This document shows, in pieces, positions 25,011 to 32,361 of a stretch of 64,000 nucleotides of DNA. Source of the DNA: XYB1-FULL-44-23 sp964502885 (GTDB lineage: Bacteria; Patescibacteriota; Microgenomatia; CAZETR01; Amesbacteraceae); NCBI GenBank assembly GCA_964502885.1, contig CAZCXU010000002.1:1-64000 (forward strand). Reading direction: 5' to 3'. A program made the position numbers and the translations under genes. Position 1 is the stretch's first letter. Every line of letters begins with the position of its first letter. The notes beneath the pieces were generated by a model. The model was not told the DNA's origin, did not search any database, and saw nothing but the letters and a program-made list of their open reading frames with translations.

Positions 25011-25012
25011 AA

Positions 25013-25774
25013 TTATTCACGCGGCGGCAATGGAAAAAACACGCTGGTCCTCTTTTTGTAAACCTCAAAATCCGGCCGGCCGGCATATTTTTTTTCAAGA
25101 AGCGGCACACCGGAAACAAAGAGGATCAATCCTGTGATGGTAAGGGGACCAATAATGGTGATGAATGATCCGGTACCCGAAAGGGCAATAGCAAATATCC
25201 CCCACCACTGGACAACTTCACCAAAATAGTTCGGATGACGTGAGTACATCCATAGACCTTTGTCCATAAGTTTACCCTTGTTTTGCGGATTGTAAGTAAA
25301 CTCACGAAGTTGCTTGTCTGCCGTACTTTCGAAATAAAAACCGAATAGCCAAATTGCTAAACCAACCAGATCAAATAACCCCAAACCTCTCGAAACCGAC
25401 AGGTTGAGAAAAATGACCGGAAAGGATACCAAATAAAGCAGTAGCCCCTGAAGCATAAAAACCTGGAAAAAACTGCGTATGTAAAAGTTTTTCCACGTCT
25501 TCCTCCACTCCAGATATCTGGAATCCTCAGGCTTTGCTGTGTTGCGTTTGTAGATATGTGCGGATAAACGCAATCCCCAAAATGTGACCAGAGCGTTGAC
25601 TAATACTGATCTGAATGAGAATCCGGAAATAAAAAATGAAGCCCAGGCTATGAGTACAAATCCCAGTCCCCAGGCAATATCTGCGACATCATTTCTTTTT
25701 TTTAGTATCGACACGGCAAACCAGAAGATCATATAAACGAACAGACAAAGAACAAGAATCAAGTATCTATTCAC
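25013..25774 (-). CDS. DUF1295 family membrane protein (steroid 5-alpha-reductase-like)
   Basis: The 253-residue protein has six or seven membrane helices. DVADIAWGLGFV near residue 29 and the C-terminal cluster LWMYSRHPNYFGEVVQWWG (about 175-193) are hallmarks of DUF1295, related to isoprenylcysteine methyltransferases and steroid reductases. The RHPNYFGE motif is thought to bind a cofactor. The start overlaps the stop of the DUF2177 gene (ATGA type). It sits in a four-gene membrane operon with TspO. Reaction unknown; modification of a membrane lipid is a reasonable guess. Confidence 0.88.
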   Translation of the reverse strand: MNRYLILVLCLFVYMIFWFAVSILKKRNDVADIAWGLGFVLIAWASFFISGFSFRSVLVNALVTFWGLRLSAHIYKRNTAKPEDSRYLEWRKTWKNFYIRSFFQVFMLQGLLLYLVSFPVIFLNLSVSRGLGLFDLVGLAIWLFGFYFESTADKQLREFTYNPQNKGKLMDKGLWMYSRHPNYFGEVVQWWGIFAIALSGTGSFITIIGPLTITGLILFVSGVPLLEKKYAGRPDFEVYKKRTSVFFPLPPRE

Positions 25775-26178
25775 AGACCAAATTTACGAGCTATGAAATA
25801 AGAGATTACCGAAACAGACGCAGAGAGAAACATACCCCAAATTAAATCTACGACGGTGACAAGAACCGGCCAGTTTTTTATGCTAGCCAGATTGGTGAGA
25901 TCGTAAGTCGCATAAGTGACCAGCCCAAAGAAAGCTCCGGCAAGAAGAGCGTGGGTCCATAATCTTTTATCGAGCGATGGTGTGATGACGAAGAAAACCA
26001 AGCCGGCAATAAATAGAAGATAAAAGACAAGGGCGGCGGGCAAATTTGGATTTTTGGCAAGCAAAAAACCGATCTGTTTGGCATAGAAATTCTTTGCGAT
26101 AACGGTCAGCCAAACCATATCAATAGCAAGAAATACGGGGAGGGCGATCAGGTAGAGTTTGAAAAACATTTTATCCAT
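25771..26178 (-). CDS. DUF2177 family membrane protein
   Basis: The 135-residue protein has four hydrophobic helices. It starts MFFKLYLIALPVFLAIDMVWL after a 2-residue lead, has FYAKQIGFLL near residue 31 and GAFFGLVTYATYDLTNLA near 83-100, a segment diagnostic of DUF2177. Overlaps: 8 bases with the TspO gene upstream and 4 with the DUF1295 gene downstream. Function unknown; found with DUF1295, cryptochrome and photo-oxidative stress genes in other bacteria. Confidence 0.87.
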   Translation of the reverse strand: MDKMFFKLYLIALPVFLAIDMVWLTVIAKNFYAKQIGFLLAKNPNLPAALVFYLLFIAGLVFFVITPSLDKRLWTHALLAGAFFGLVTYATYDLTNLASIKNWPVLVTVVDLIWGMFLSASVSVISYFIARKFGL

Positions 26179-26569
26179 TCATATAAGTAATTGTCAGCTG
26201 AAGAACAGTTGCAAATGAAACCCAAAGCAGATAGGGAATCTGTATATAAGCAATCCATCCTGAAAAACGATAGATGACCCGCATAGACCAAATCAGGGTG
26301 ATTAATACCAGAATAATATCGACGGCAGCGAGCAGATTGTTCCTGAGTCCGAACTGCAACGGGGTAAAAGAAAAATTGAAAATCAAATTGAGTATAAAGG
26401 GTAAAGCAATATTGAAGGTTATTCGCTTTTTCCAAAATAGGAGAAACACTTTTCCAAATGAGATTGCAATTAGGATATACAGAAGCGTCCATACCGGACC
26501 AAACAGCCAGCCAGGAGGAGCCCAGAGAGGTTTTTCCAGGGCTGAGTACCAAACGTAGGAATTGTCCAT
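26171..26569 (-). CDS. TspO/MBR family protein, short form
   Basis: The 132-residue protein contains the TspO signature WYSALEKPLWAPPGWLFGPV (residues 7-26) and four downstream helices. Typical TspO proteins are about 155 residues with five helices; here the first helix before the KP-W-PP motif is missing from the only in-frame start. Either the gene lost helix 1 or a non-canonical start upstream is used; the long alternative frame at 26148-26669 is not TspO. TspO binds tetrapyrroles or sterol-like ligands. It heads the membrane operon and is divergent from gmd. Confidence 0.85.
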   Translation of the reverse strand: MDNSYVWYSALEKPLWAPPGWLFGPVWTLLYILIAISFGKVFLLFWKKRITFNIALPFILNLIFNFSFTPLQFGLRNNLLAAVDIILVLITLIWSMRVIYRFSGWIAYIQIPYLLWVSFATVLQLTITYMNG

Positions 26570-26624
26570 GCCTAAACAGATGACAGTATACCAAGTAATA
26601 GGGACAGATGCCCGTGTCGTGAGC

Positions 26625-26654
26625 TTGAAATGCCAAGCGCTGATGTATTACAAT
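26625..26654 (+). promoter_or_regulatory. Promoter of gmd
   Basis: TTGAAA (26625-26630), 18-base spacer, TACAAT (26649-26654), 13 bases before the ATG at 26668. No Shine-Dalgarno is seen. Confidence 0.5.
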
Positions 26655-26667
26655 CTGTGGACTCTGC

Positions 26668-27672
26668 ATGAATAAGAAAGCCCTGATAATAGGAATTAGC
26701 TCGCAAGACGGTTCATACTTGGCAGATCTCCTCTTGGAAAAGAATTATGAGGTTATCGGCACACTGAGAAGAAGCACAAATTATGTCCACCAGAATATTT
26801 TGCATCTTTACGGAAAAGTGAACCTGGAAATTGCCGATCTTTTGGACGGGGAGAGTATCAGTAGACTGATACGAAAATATAAACCGGACGAGGTATACAA
26901 CATAGCCGCTCAATCGGTACCAGCCGACAGCTGGAATCTGCCGTTTTATACTGCGGAAATCAGCGGACTTGGCCCATTGCGAGTTCTGGAAGCTGTGCGA
27001 CAATTCCATCCCGAAGCGAAATTGTACCAGGCGACAACTAGAGAAATATTTGGAAATATTGAAGCTGAATCGGCAAATGAATCGACATTGATTGACGCTA
27101 ATAACCCATACGGAATATCGAAAGCTTACGCACACATGATGACCCGATGCTACCGCGAATCATACGGGTCATTTGCGTGCAGCGGGATTTTGTTTAACCA
27201 CGAAAGTCCGCGCCGAGGACTCTGGTTTGTCTCGCGTAAGGTGACCGCAGGAGTTGCATGTATTAAAAATGGTGTCAAGAATCCTCCAATAAACGAGTTT
27301 GGAGAGCCTCTGGTAACTCCTGATGGGAAACTGCATATGGGAGACCTGACTACGACCAGAGATTGGGGATATTCAAAAGAATATGTGGAGGCGATGTGGC
27401 TGATGCTGCAGCAGAAAAAACCGACTGATTATGTAATAGCAACCAACACCCTGTATAAAATTGAGGATTTGTGCCGGATAGCCTTTGCCCATGCCGGCCT
27501 GGATTACAAAGAACATGTCGTCAGCGATCAGAGATTTTTCCGACCCACAGAAATTAAGTCACTCAAAGGAGATTATTCGAAAGCAAAAAAGGAACTGGGG
27601 TGGGAACCAAAGACATCATTTGAACAACTTGTGAAACTGATGGTGGATAGCGATCTGGAAAAATACAGGTAA
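26668..27672 (+). CDS. gmd: GDP-mannose 4,6-dehydratase
   Basis: The 334-residue extended SDR enzyme has the NAD(P)-binding motif GISSQDGSYLA (residues 9-19; GxxGxxG variant), QATTREIFG with the catalytic Thr (about 121-129) and the YGISK catalytic Tyr/Lys (about 150-154). LFNHESPRRG (about 175-184) and TRDWGYSKEYVEAMWLMLQ (about 230-248) are diagnostic of Gmd. It converts GDP-mannose to GDP-4-keto-6-deoxy-mannose in the cytoplasm. The AQSVPADSW segment departs from the usual AQSHVxxSF. Convergent with rmd, 9 bases away. Confidence 0.92.
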   Translation: MNKKALIIGISSQDGSYLADLLLEKNYEVIGTLRRSTNYVHQNILHLYGKVNLEIADLLDGESISRLIRKYKPDEVYNIAAQSVPADSWNLPFYTAEISGLGPLRVLEAVRQFHPEAKLYQATTREIFGNIEAESANESTLIDANNPYGISKAYAHMMTRCYRESYGSFACSGILFNHESPRRGLWFVSRKVTAGVACIKNGVKNPPINEFGEPLVTPDGKLHMGDLTTTRDWGYSKEYVEAMWLMLQQKKPTDYVIATNTLYKIEDLCRIAFAHAGLDYKEHVVSDQRFFRPTEIKSLKGDYSKAKKELGWEPKTSFEQLVKLMVDSDLEKYR

Positions 27673-27681
27673 AACCGGAAA

Positions 27682-28653
27682 CTAGGTAATACTTCTCCAA
27701 TATTCGAGAATGTCATGGAGAGATTGTTCGAAAGGAATTTCAGGACGCCAGTTAGTTAGGGTCTGCACCTTAGATGAGTCAGCTACGAAGTCAGGAATGT
27801 CGCTGGGACGAAGTTTTGCAGGGTCTGTAATGGCTTCAATCCGCTTAGTAGAGTGATCCAGGAAATATTTAAGAACTTCTTCAATCCTATGAGACAACCC
27901 GGAACCTACATTGTAAACTTCTCCGGGAATCCCGCGCTCCATCAGCAAGACATAAGCCCTGACCATATCCCTAACGTCAGTAAAATCACGCCGGGCGTCA
28001 AGATTGCCAACAGAAATGGTAGGTTCCTGTTTACCTTTTTCAATTTCTGCAACCTGCTTTGCAAAATCAGAGGTAACAAAGCCGGTCTTTTGTCCCGGCC
28101 CTATGTGAGTAAACGGGCGGACACGGATAATCGGTAATTTTTTGGCGCGCCAGTACTGGAAGGCCAATAAATCACAGGCAGCCTTGGAGACCGCATAAGG
28201 ATTGCCCGGACGAAAAAGAGTGTCCTCTTTGATTGGAAGCTCCTCGGGGCGAACGTACCCGTAGACGTCGGCGGATAGGACAACAAGAACTTTGGTATTG
28301 AGCATCTGCAGTTTTAACAAAGACTCAAAAAGTACTAATAATCCATCAATATTGTTGTGGAGGGTGCCGGCAGGATCGCGAAAACTTTCGGCAATAGCAG
28401 CCTGGGCCGCAAGGTGAAAGATAAACTCCGGTCTGGTGGCCTCCAATACCTTCTCCACGTCGGCTGGCTGCAGTAAATCCGCCTTGTGTAAATTAATCAT
28501 ATTTCCAACCGGAGAAGAGGCTTTTGACTCTTCACTGCGATAGGTACCATGTACCGAATAATTTCCGTCTTTGAGGAGCTCCTGTACCAGATACCCCCCC
28601 ACAAAACCGGTGGCTCCAGTGACTAGCGTCTCTTTCATTGTGGACATGACCAT
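27682..28653 (-). CDS. rmd: GDP-6-deoxy-D-mannose reductase
   Basis: The 323-residue extended SDR has GATGFVGGYLV (about residues 13-23), the catalytic YAVSK (about 152-156) and the Rmd-like run RPFTHIGPGQKTGFVTSDFA followed by GNLDARRDFTDVRDMVRAY (about 178-232). It would reduce the Gmd product to GDP-D-rhamnose for surface glycans. It faces gmd tail to tail, not in an operon with it. The start is at the first of two close ATGs (28653 and 28647). A UDP-sugar epimerase role is less likely given the RPFTHIGPGQ motif. Confidence 0.87.
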   Translation of the reverse strand: MVMSTMKETLVTGATGFVGGYLVQELLKDGNYSVHGTYRSEESKASSPVGNMINLHKADLLQPADVEKVLEATRPEFIFHLAAQAAIAESFRDPAGTLHNNIDGLLVLFESLLKLQMLNTKVLVVLSADVYGYVRPEELPIKEDTLFRPGNPYAVSKAACDLLAFQYWRAKKLPIIRVRPFTHIGPGQKTGFVTSDFAKQVAEIEKGKQEPTISVGNLDARRDFTDVRDMVRAYVLLMERGIPGEVYNVGSGLSHRIEEVLKYFLDHSTKRIEAITDPAKLRPSDIPDFVADSSKVQTLTNWRPEIPFEQSLHDILEYWRSIT

Positions 28654-28702
28654 ATTCTACAACTAGACATTGCAATATGCGATTGACTATGATGTAATTT
28701 GC

Positions 28703-28844
28703 GTACATCAAGAGTGACAGTTTCAAAAGAACTGTCCGGCAACCGAGCACAAAAACCGCCGCGGTGCCAACTTTTCGAGAGAAAGGAGATGTGCCAAGTT
28801 TTAATCCTTGGAAAAAGTTCTAACTCTCGAAAGAGAGTTTTTTT
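28703..28844 (+). promoter_or_regulatory. SAM riboswitch (SAM-I/SAM-IV clan) with transcription terminator platform
   Basis: The leader of metK folds like an S-adenosylmethionine riboswitch. P1 is GTACATC (28703-28709) with GATGTGC (28788-28794); AGAG follows P1; P2 is GACAGTT (28715-28721) with AACTGTC (28730-28736); then the conserved CCGGCAACC and GGTGCCAA. The 3' part of the aptamer, CTTTTCGAGAG (28771-28781), is complementary to CTCTCGAAAG (28824-28833), the 5' arm of the terminator, so antiterminator and aptamer/terminator structures exclude each other. The shape is closer to SAM-IV or SAM-I/IV variants than to canonical SAM-I. Confidence 0.8.
28822..28844 (+). terminator. Riboswitch-controlled terminator before metK
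   Basis: AACTCTC (28822-28828), GAAA loop, GAGAGTT (28833-28839), then a T run that reaches the ATG at 28845. The 3' arm GAGAG is also the only Shine-Dalgarno-like sequence, so the hairpin could block translation as well. Confidence 0.82.
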
Positions 28845-29945
28845 ATGGCAAAAACAACTTTTACATCAGAATCAGTCTGCTCCGGCCACCCGGACAAAAT
28901 CTGCGATCAAGTATCTGACAGCATTGTGGATGCAGTGCTGGAGAAGGACAATTTGGGGCGGGTAGCTGTGGAAACCCTGGTAACTACTAACCGAATAATA
29001 GTTGCCGGGGAGATTACGACAAAAGCAAAAATAAATTTTGAGAAAACAATCCGCAATGAAATTGCCAGACTGGGATATACAGATGAGAAGTATGGATTCA
29101 GCGACAAAGCAAATATGGAAATATACATACACGAACAATCACCGGAAATTGGTGCGGGAGTAAAAAAATTGGGGGCAGGCGATCAGGGAATGATGTTTGG
29201 ATATGCCTGCAAAGAAAGCCCGGAACTAATGCCATTGCCTATCGCGATAGCCCACAAGCTGGCTGAGGGAATTGACGCTGCAAGAGAAACCAACACTCTC
29301 CCCTACCTGTACCCCGATGGAAAGACACAAGTGACTGTAGAATATGAAAACGGACGACCAGTCGGGATAGAAAAAGTGGTGGTGGCAGTACCTCATTCCA
29401 AAAAAATTGAACTGGCTGATGTAAAAAAAGATATTTATAAAAAAATAGTTTTGCCAATACTGGATACATTTGGATATAAGGTCGGTATAGGACAGCTATT
29501 GGTAAACGGGACCGGAGTGTGGCATCAGGGAGGACCAGCTGCGGACACTGGAGTTACGGGAAGAAAAATAATTGTCGATACTTATGGCGGGTATGCCAGG
29601 GTCGGGGGCGGGGCGTTTTCCGGGAAAGACCCAACCAAAGTTGATAGATCCGGAGCTTATGCGGCAAGATTTCTTGCCAAGAACATTGTGGCTTCAGGAC
29701 TGGCTGATAGAGCTGAGGTAAGATTGGCATACTGTATAGGAGAAAGAAAACCACTGATGCAGGAAGTGGAGACTTTTGGAACGGCAAAAGTTACGAATAG
29801 ACAAATACAAAAATTTATGGACAAGGTTCTTGATACATCGGTAGCCGGGATACTGGATGCTCTGGACCTTAGGAACCCTGTCTATAAGAAAACTGCAGCA
29901 TACGGACATTTTGGCAGACCTGAATTTGCGTGGGAGAAAGTTTGA
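28845..29945 (+). CDS. metK: S-adenosylmethionine synthetase
   Basis: The 366-residue enzyme makes SAM from methionine and ATP. It has TSESVCSGHPDKICDQVSDS (residues 7-26; His and Asp of the active site), GAGDQGMMFGYA (about 110-121) and GGGAFSGKDPTKVDRSGAYAAR (about 246-267), the conserved P-loop-like segment. The C terminus ends AYGHFGR..FAWE, as usual. Slightly shorter than E. coli MetK (384). Expression should be controlled by SAM through the upstream riboswitch. Confidence 0.98.
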   Translation: MAKTTFTSESVCSGHPDKICDQVSDSIVDAVLEKDNLGRVAVETLVTTNRIIVAGEITTKAKINFEKTIRNEIARLGYTDEKYGFSDKANMEIYIHEQSPEIGAGVKKLGAGDQGMMFGYACKESPELMPLPIAIAHKLAEGIDAARETNTLPYLYPDGKTQVTVEYENGRPVGIEKVVVAVPHSKKIELADVKKDIYKKIVLPILDTFGYKVGIGQLLVNGTGVWHQGGPAADTGVTGRKIIVDTYGGYARVGGGAFSGKDPTKVDRSGAYAARFLAKNIVASGLADRAEVRLAYCIGERKPLMQEVETFGTAKVTNRQIQKFMDKVLDTSVAGILDALDLRNPVYKKTAAYGHFGRPEFAWEKV

Positions 29946-29961
29946 GTGGTAGATTGAATTA

Positions 29962-30603
29962 GTGGGGAAAGGAGCAAAAAAATTAGTAACCCTGGCGGCG
30001 TTGGCTACCATAACAGGAACCGGAGCCTGGGTTCTCCCATATTTTGTGGGTGAGAAAGTTGTCAGCGTGATAGATGGAGATTCATTTAAGATAAAAAATG
30101 ACCAAACAATCCGCATGGCCAGCCTGGATGCACCGGAAAATGATTTGTGCGGGGGCAAAGAAGCGACAGAGGCATTGAGAAGTATGATTGGAAATAAAAA
30201 GGTAATTTTAAGAGATATGAAAACCGACAGATACGGAAGGATACTTGCGTTGGTGTATCTGCCAAACGGAACATTGATAAATGAACAGATGGTCAAACAC
30301 GGTTATGCGCAGACCACCACCGAAGCCGGAGATGAGAACGAAAGGGTGAAAGCGGCGAATGATTTTGCACGGGAAAATAAATTGGGCATTTATGCGGAAA
30401 GATGTTCACCGACTAATCCACCTGATCCGAAATGCAGAATTAAGGCAAACTACAATTATTACGACAGGACAAATTATTATTTTTTGCCTGATTGCAGACA
30501 TTATGAGAAAGTGGTGGTGAAGCGGTACCAGGGTGATAATTGGTTTTGCAGCGAAAAAGAGGCAAAAGCCGCAGGATTTGAAAGATCGGAAAGCTGTAAA
30601 TGA
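29962..30603 (+). CDS. Exported SNase-like nuclease with C-terminal Cys-rich domain
   Basis: The 213-residue protein is read from a GTG start; an ATG is not available. An N-terminal hydrophobic segment (about residues 8-28) would export or anchor it. The thermonuclease fold has VVSVIDGDSFKI (about 33-44), IRMASLDAPEND (about 50-61, with the catalytic Asp and an Arg nearby), DRYGRILALVYL (about 88-99) and LINEQMVKHGYA. The C-terminal domain (NYYFLPDCRHY...WFCSEKEAKAAGF) is the Cys-containing module found at the end of many SNase-like and metal-binding proteins. It may degrade extracellular DNA or RNA for nucleotide uptake. It follows metK after 16 bases. Confidence 0.88.
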   Translation: MGKGAKKLVTLAALATITGTGAWVLPYFVGEKVVSVIDGDSFKIKNDQTIRMASLDAPENDLCGGKEATEALRSMIGNKKVILRDMKTDRYGRILALVYLPNGTLINEQMVKHGYAQTTTEAGDENERVKAANDFARENKLGIYAERCSPTNPPDPKCRIKANYNYYDRTNYYFLPDCRHYEKVVVKRYQGDNWFCSEKEAKAAGFERSESCK

Positions 30604-30605
30604 GT

Positions 30606-31136
30606 CTAGCCGTCGGGGTCGGGAGGCAGAAATTCCTCACCGTTTGGGGCGGGATTGTAGTCCGATTTCAGCCATTCGACAAATGTGCAGCCAGTGGCTT
30701 TTCGGGCTTCCCTATCCCATCCGGCTGTTGAACATTTTTTCATCTTTTTGCCAGCGCTGGTAGTAAACAATACTAAGGGTTCCTGACACTTGGGACACTT
30801 TTCGTCTAAAGCTTCCGTAGTGCCATTTAACCATTCAACATAATCGCAGCCATCGACTTTTTTTGTGGTGGAGTTCCAGACACCAGCGCTGCACTTTTTC
30901 ATCTTTTTGCCAAATCTGGTGGCCTGTAAAACCAATGGAGAACCGCATTTGGGACAGGTTTCATCTAAAGTTTTGGGTTCAAACGGGAGCCATTTTACAT
31001 AATCACAACCGGTGGGTTTTACCTTGGGATTCCACGGCCCTGCGGTGCTGCATCTTTGAAGTCGTTTGCCGGTGGATGTCTCGATCACTTCTCCCAGTGA
31101 TGCGCCACATTTGGGGCATTTATCTGTTTGATCCAT
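30606..31136 (-). CDS. Triple topoisomerase-type zinc-ribbon protein
   Basis: The protein has 176 residues from MDQTDKCPKCG; an upstream in-frame start at 31172 adds 12 poorly supported residues. Three repeats of the zf-C4_Topoisom domain start near residues 7, 57 and 108, each with CPKCGxxL... GKKMKKCS and a later GCDYVEWL element. In topoisomerase I these ribbons form the C terminus; here they stand alone with a short acidic/proline tail. Probably binds nucleic acid in the cytoplasm. Converges with the nuclease gene, leaving 2 bases. Confidence 0.85.
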   Translation of the reverse strand: MDQTDKCPKCGASLGEVIETSTGKRLQRCSTAGPWNPKVKPTGCDYVKWLPFEPKTLDETCPKCGSPLVLQATRFGKKMKKCSAGVWNSTTKKVDGCDYVEWLNGTTEALDEKCPKCQEPLVLFTTSAGKKMKKCSTAGWDREARKATGCTFVEWLKSDYNPAPNGEEFLPPDPDG

Positions 31137-31275
31137 GTATGGAGAGTACCACCGGTCGCTACATAATTGCAACCCGTAAGCACGTCGGCTGCCCGGAACC
31201 GTGTATATATAAAAAATTTTTTAAACCATTTGCTATTCAATTTTTTCCTCACACGATATAAAATCCGAGATTACT

Positions 31276-31821
31276 ATGAAAAAAATCATCTTTGTCACCG
31301 GCAATGAGAGAAAGCTCGCCGAGGCCAAGTTGGGATGTCAGTTGTGCGGGATTGAAGTCGAACAAGTAAAACTCGACATAGATGAGATTCAGTCAGATGA
31401 TCCGGCAGCAATATCGGAAGCTAAGGCAAAAGACGCATTTGAAAAACTAGAAAAACCGCTGGTAGTTACCGATACTTCGTGGGGCATTCCCGCATTGAAT
31501 GGATTTCCCGGGGCGTACGCAAAATATGTAGCCAAGTGGTTTGGAGAAAATGATTTTTTGCACTTGATGAGTGGTAAGGCGGACCGAAGAGTTTCATTTA
31601 CAGAGTCAATAACTTATATAGATGAAAAGCAGACAAAGAAGTTTAGTAAGCAATATTGGGGGATGATAGTGGAGACACCAAGAGGCACAGGTAATTCAAT
31701 CGAAAATGTCTGTGAATTTGACGGGGTGACCCTTGGAGAACGACGACAAATGGGTGGATATAGCCATAAGCCGGAAGAGTATATATGGCATGAATTTGCA
31801 AAATGGTACTCAAATCTTTAG
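31276..31821 (+). CDS. Non-canonical purine NTP pyrophosphatase (Ham1/RdgB-like)
   Basis: The 181-residue protein starts KKIIFVTGNERKLAEAK (substrate-binding TGNxxKLxE), has VTDTSWGIPALNGFPGAYAKYV (about residues 62-83), where Asp binds metal, and FEFDG-like CEFDG near 148. It cleaves dITP/XTP to the monophosphate, keeping them out of nucleic acid. RdgB is about 197 residues, so this is slightly short. A TAAAAT box lies 11 bases before the ATG. The end overlaps the next NUDIX gene by 19 bases, so both probably form a nucleotide-sanitising unit. Confidence 0.9.
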   Translation: MKKIIFVTGNERKLAEAKLGCQLCGIEVEQVKLDIDEIQSDDPAAISEAKAKDAFEKLEKPLVVTDTSWGIPALNGFPGAYAKYVAKWFGENDFLHLMSGKADRRVSFTESITYIDEKQTKKFSKQYWGMIVETPRGTGNSIENVCEFDGVTLGERRQMGGYSHKPEEYIWHEFAKWYSNL

Positions 31822-32321
31822 ACCAAAAAAAGAAAGACGGGGCATTTGTGGTACTTTTTAGAGATAACTCAAAGAGTGAAGTATTTTTGGTATACAGGTC
31901 GGATTGGCCGATTTGGAACTTGACTGGTGGAGGGATGGAGAAAAATGAGAACCCAAAAGAAGCAGCAATCCGGGAAGCGTTTGAGGAAACGGGGTTTAAA
32001 ATCAATATTGTTCGTAAAGTGGGTGTGTATGAATTTGTGGAACCAAGAAGTGGCCGGCACATCAACTACAGCCATTTGTTTGAAGGGCGGATTGTATCTG
32101 GATCTTTTGTACCGGAATTCCCCGGGTGTCGAGGCCAATGGTTTCCTCTGGCCAAACTACCAATTGATACGACAGACAGCACAAAGAAGAGGATATATGA
32201 TGCGGCATATTTTTCCGGTAAGCCGTTTACAAAAAAGTGGTGCAGATCAACGCTCGTCAATAATTTGCACCTGTTTTTCCGTCATCCAATAGCAGCCGTA
32301 AAGTACTTTGGTCGGAAATAA
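31803..32321 (+). CDS. NUDIX hydrolase
   Basis: The 172-residue protein has an intact Nudix box from GGGMEKNENPKEAAIREAFE to ETGF (about residues 42-65), preceded by the strand VFLVYRSDWPIWNLT. Overlaps the ITPase gene by 19 bases in another frame, so translation is coupled. The C-terminal 40 residues are basic (RHPIAAVKYFGRK end) and could reach nucleic acid or membrane. Substrate not assignable. Confidence 0.92.
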   Translation: MVLKSLDQKKKDGAFVVLFRDNSKSEVFLVYRSDWPIWNLTGGGMEKNENPKEAAIREAFEETGFKINIVRKVGVYEFVEPRSGRHINYSHLFEGRIVSGSFVPEFPGCRGQWFPLAKLPIDTTDSTKKRIYDAAYFSGKPFTKKWCRSTLVNNLHLFFRHPIAAVKYFGRK

Positions 32322-32361
32322 CCATCTCTGCGAAAAAGTCTTGCCAACCTTAAAGAACGGA

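Noticed and set aside
26148..26669. 173-residue minus-strand reading frame over the TspO gene
   Set aside because: The TspO motifs lie in a different frame; this one is a shadow.
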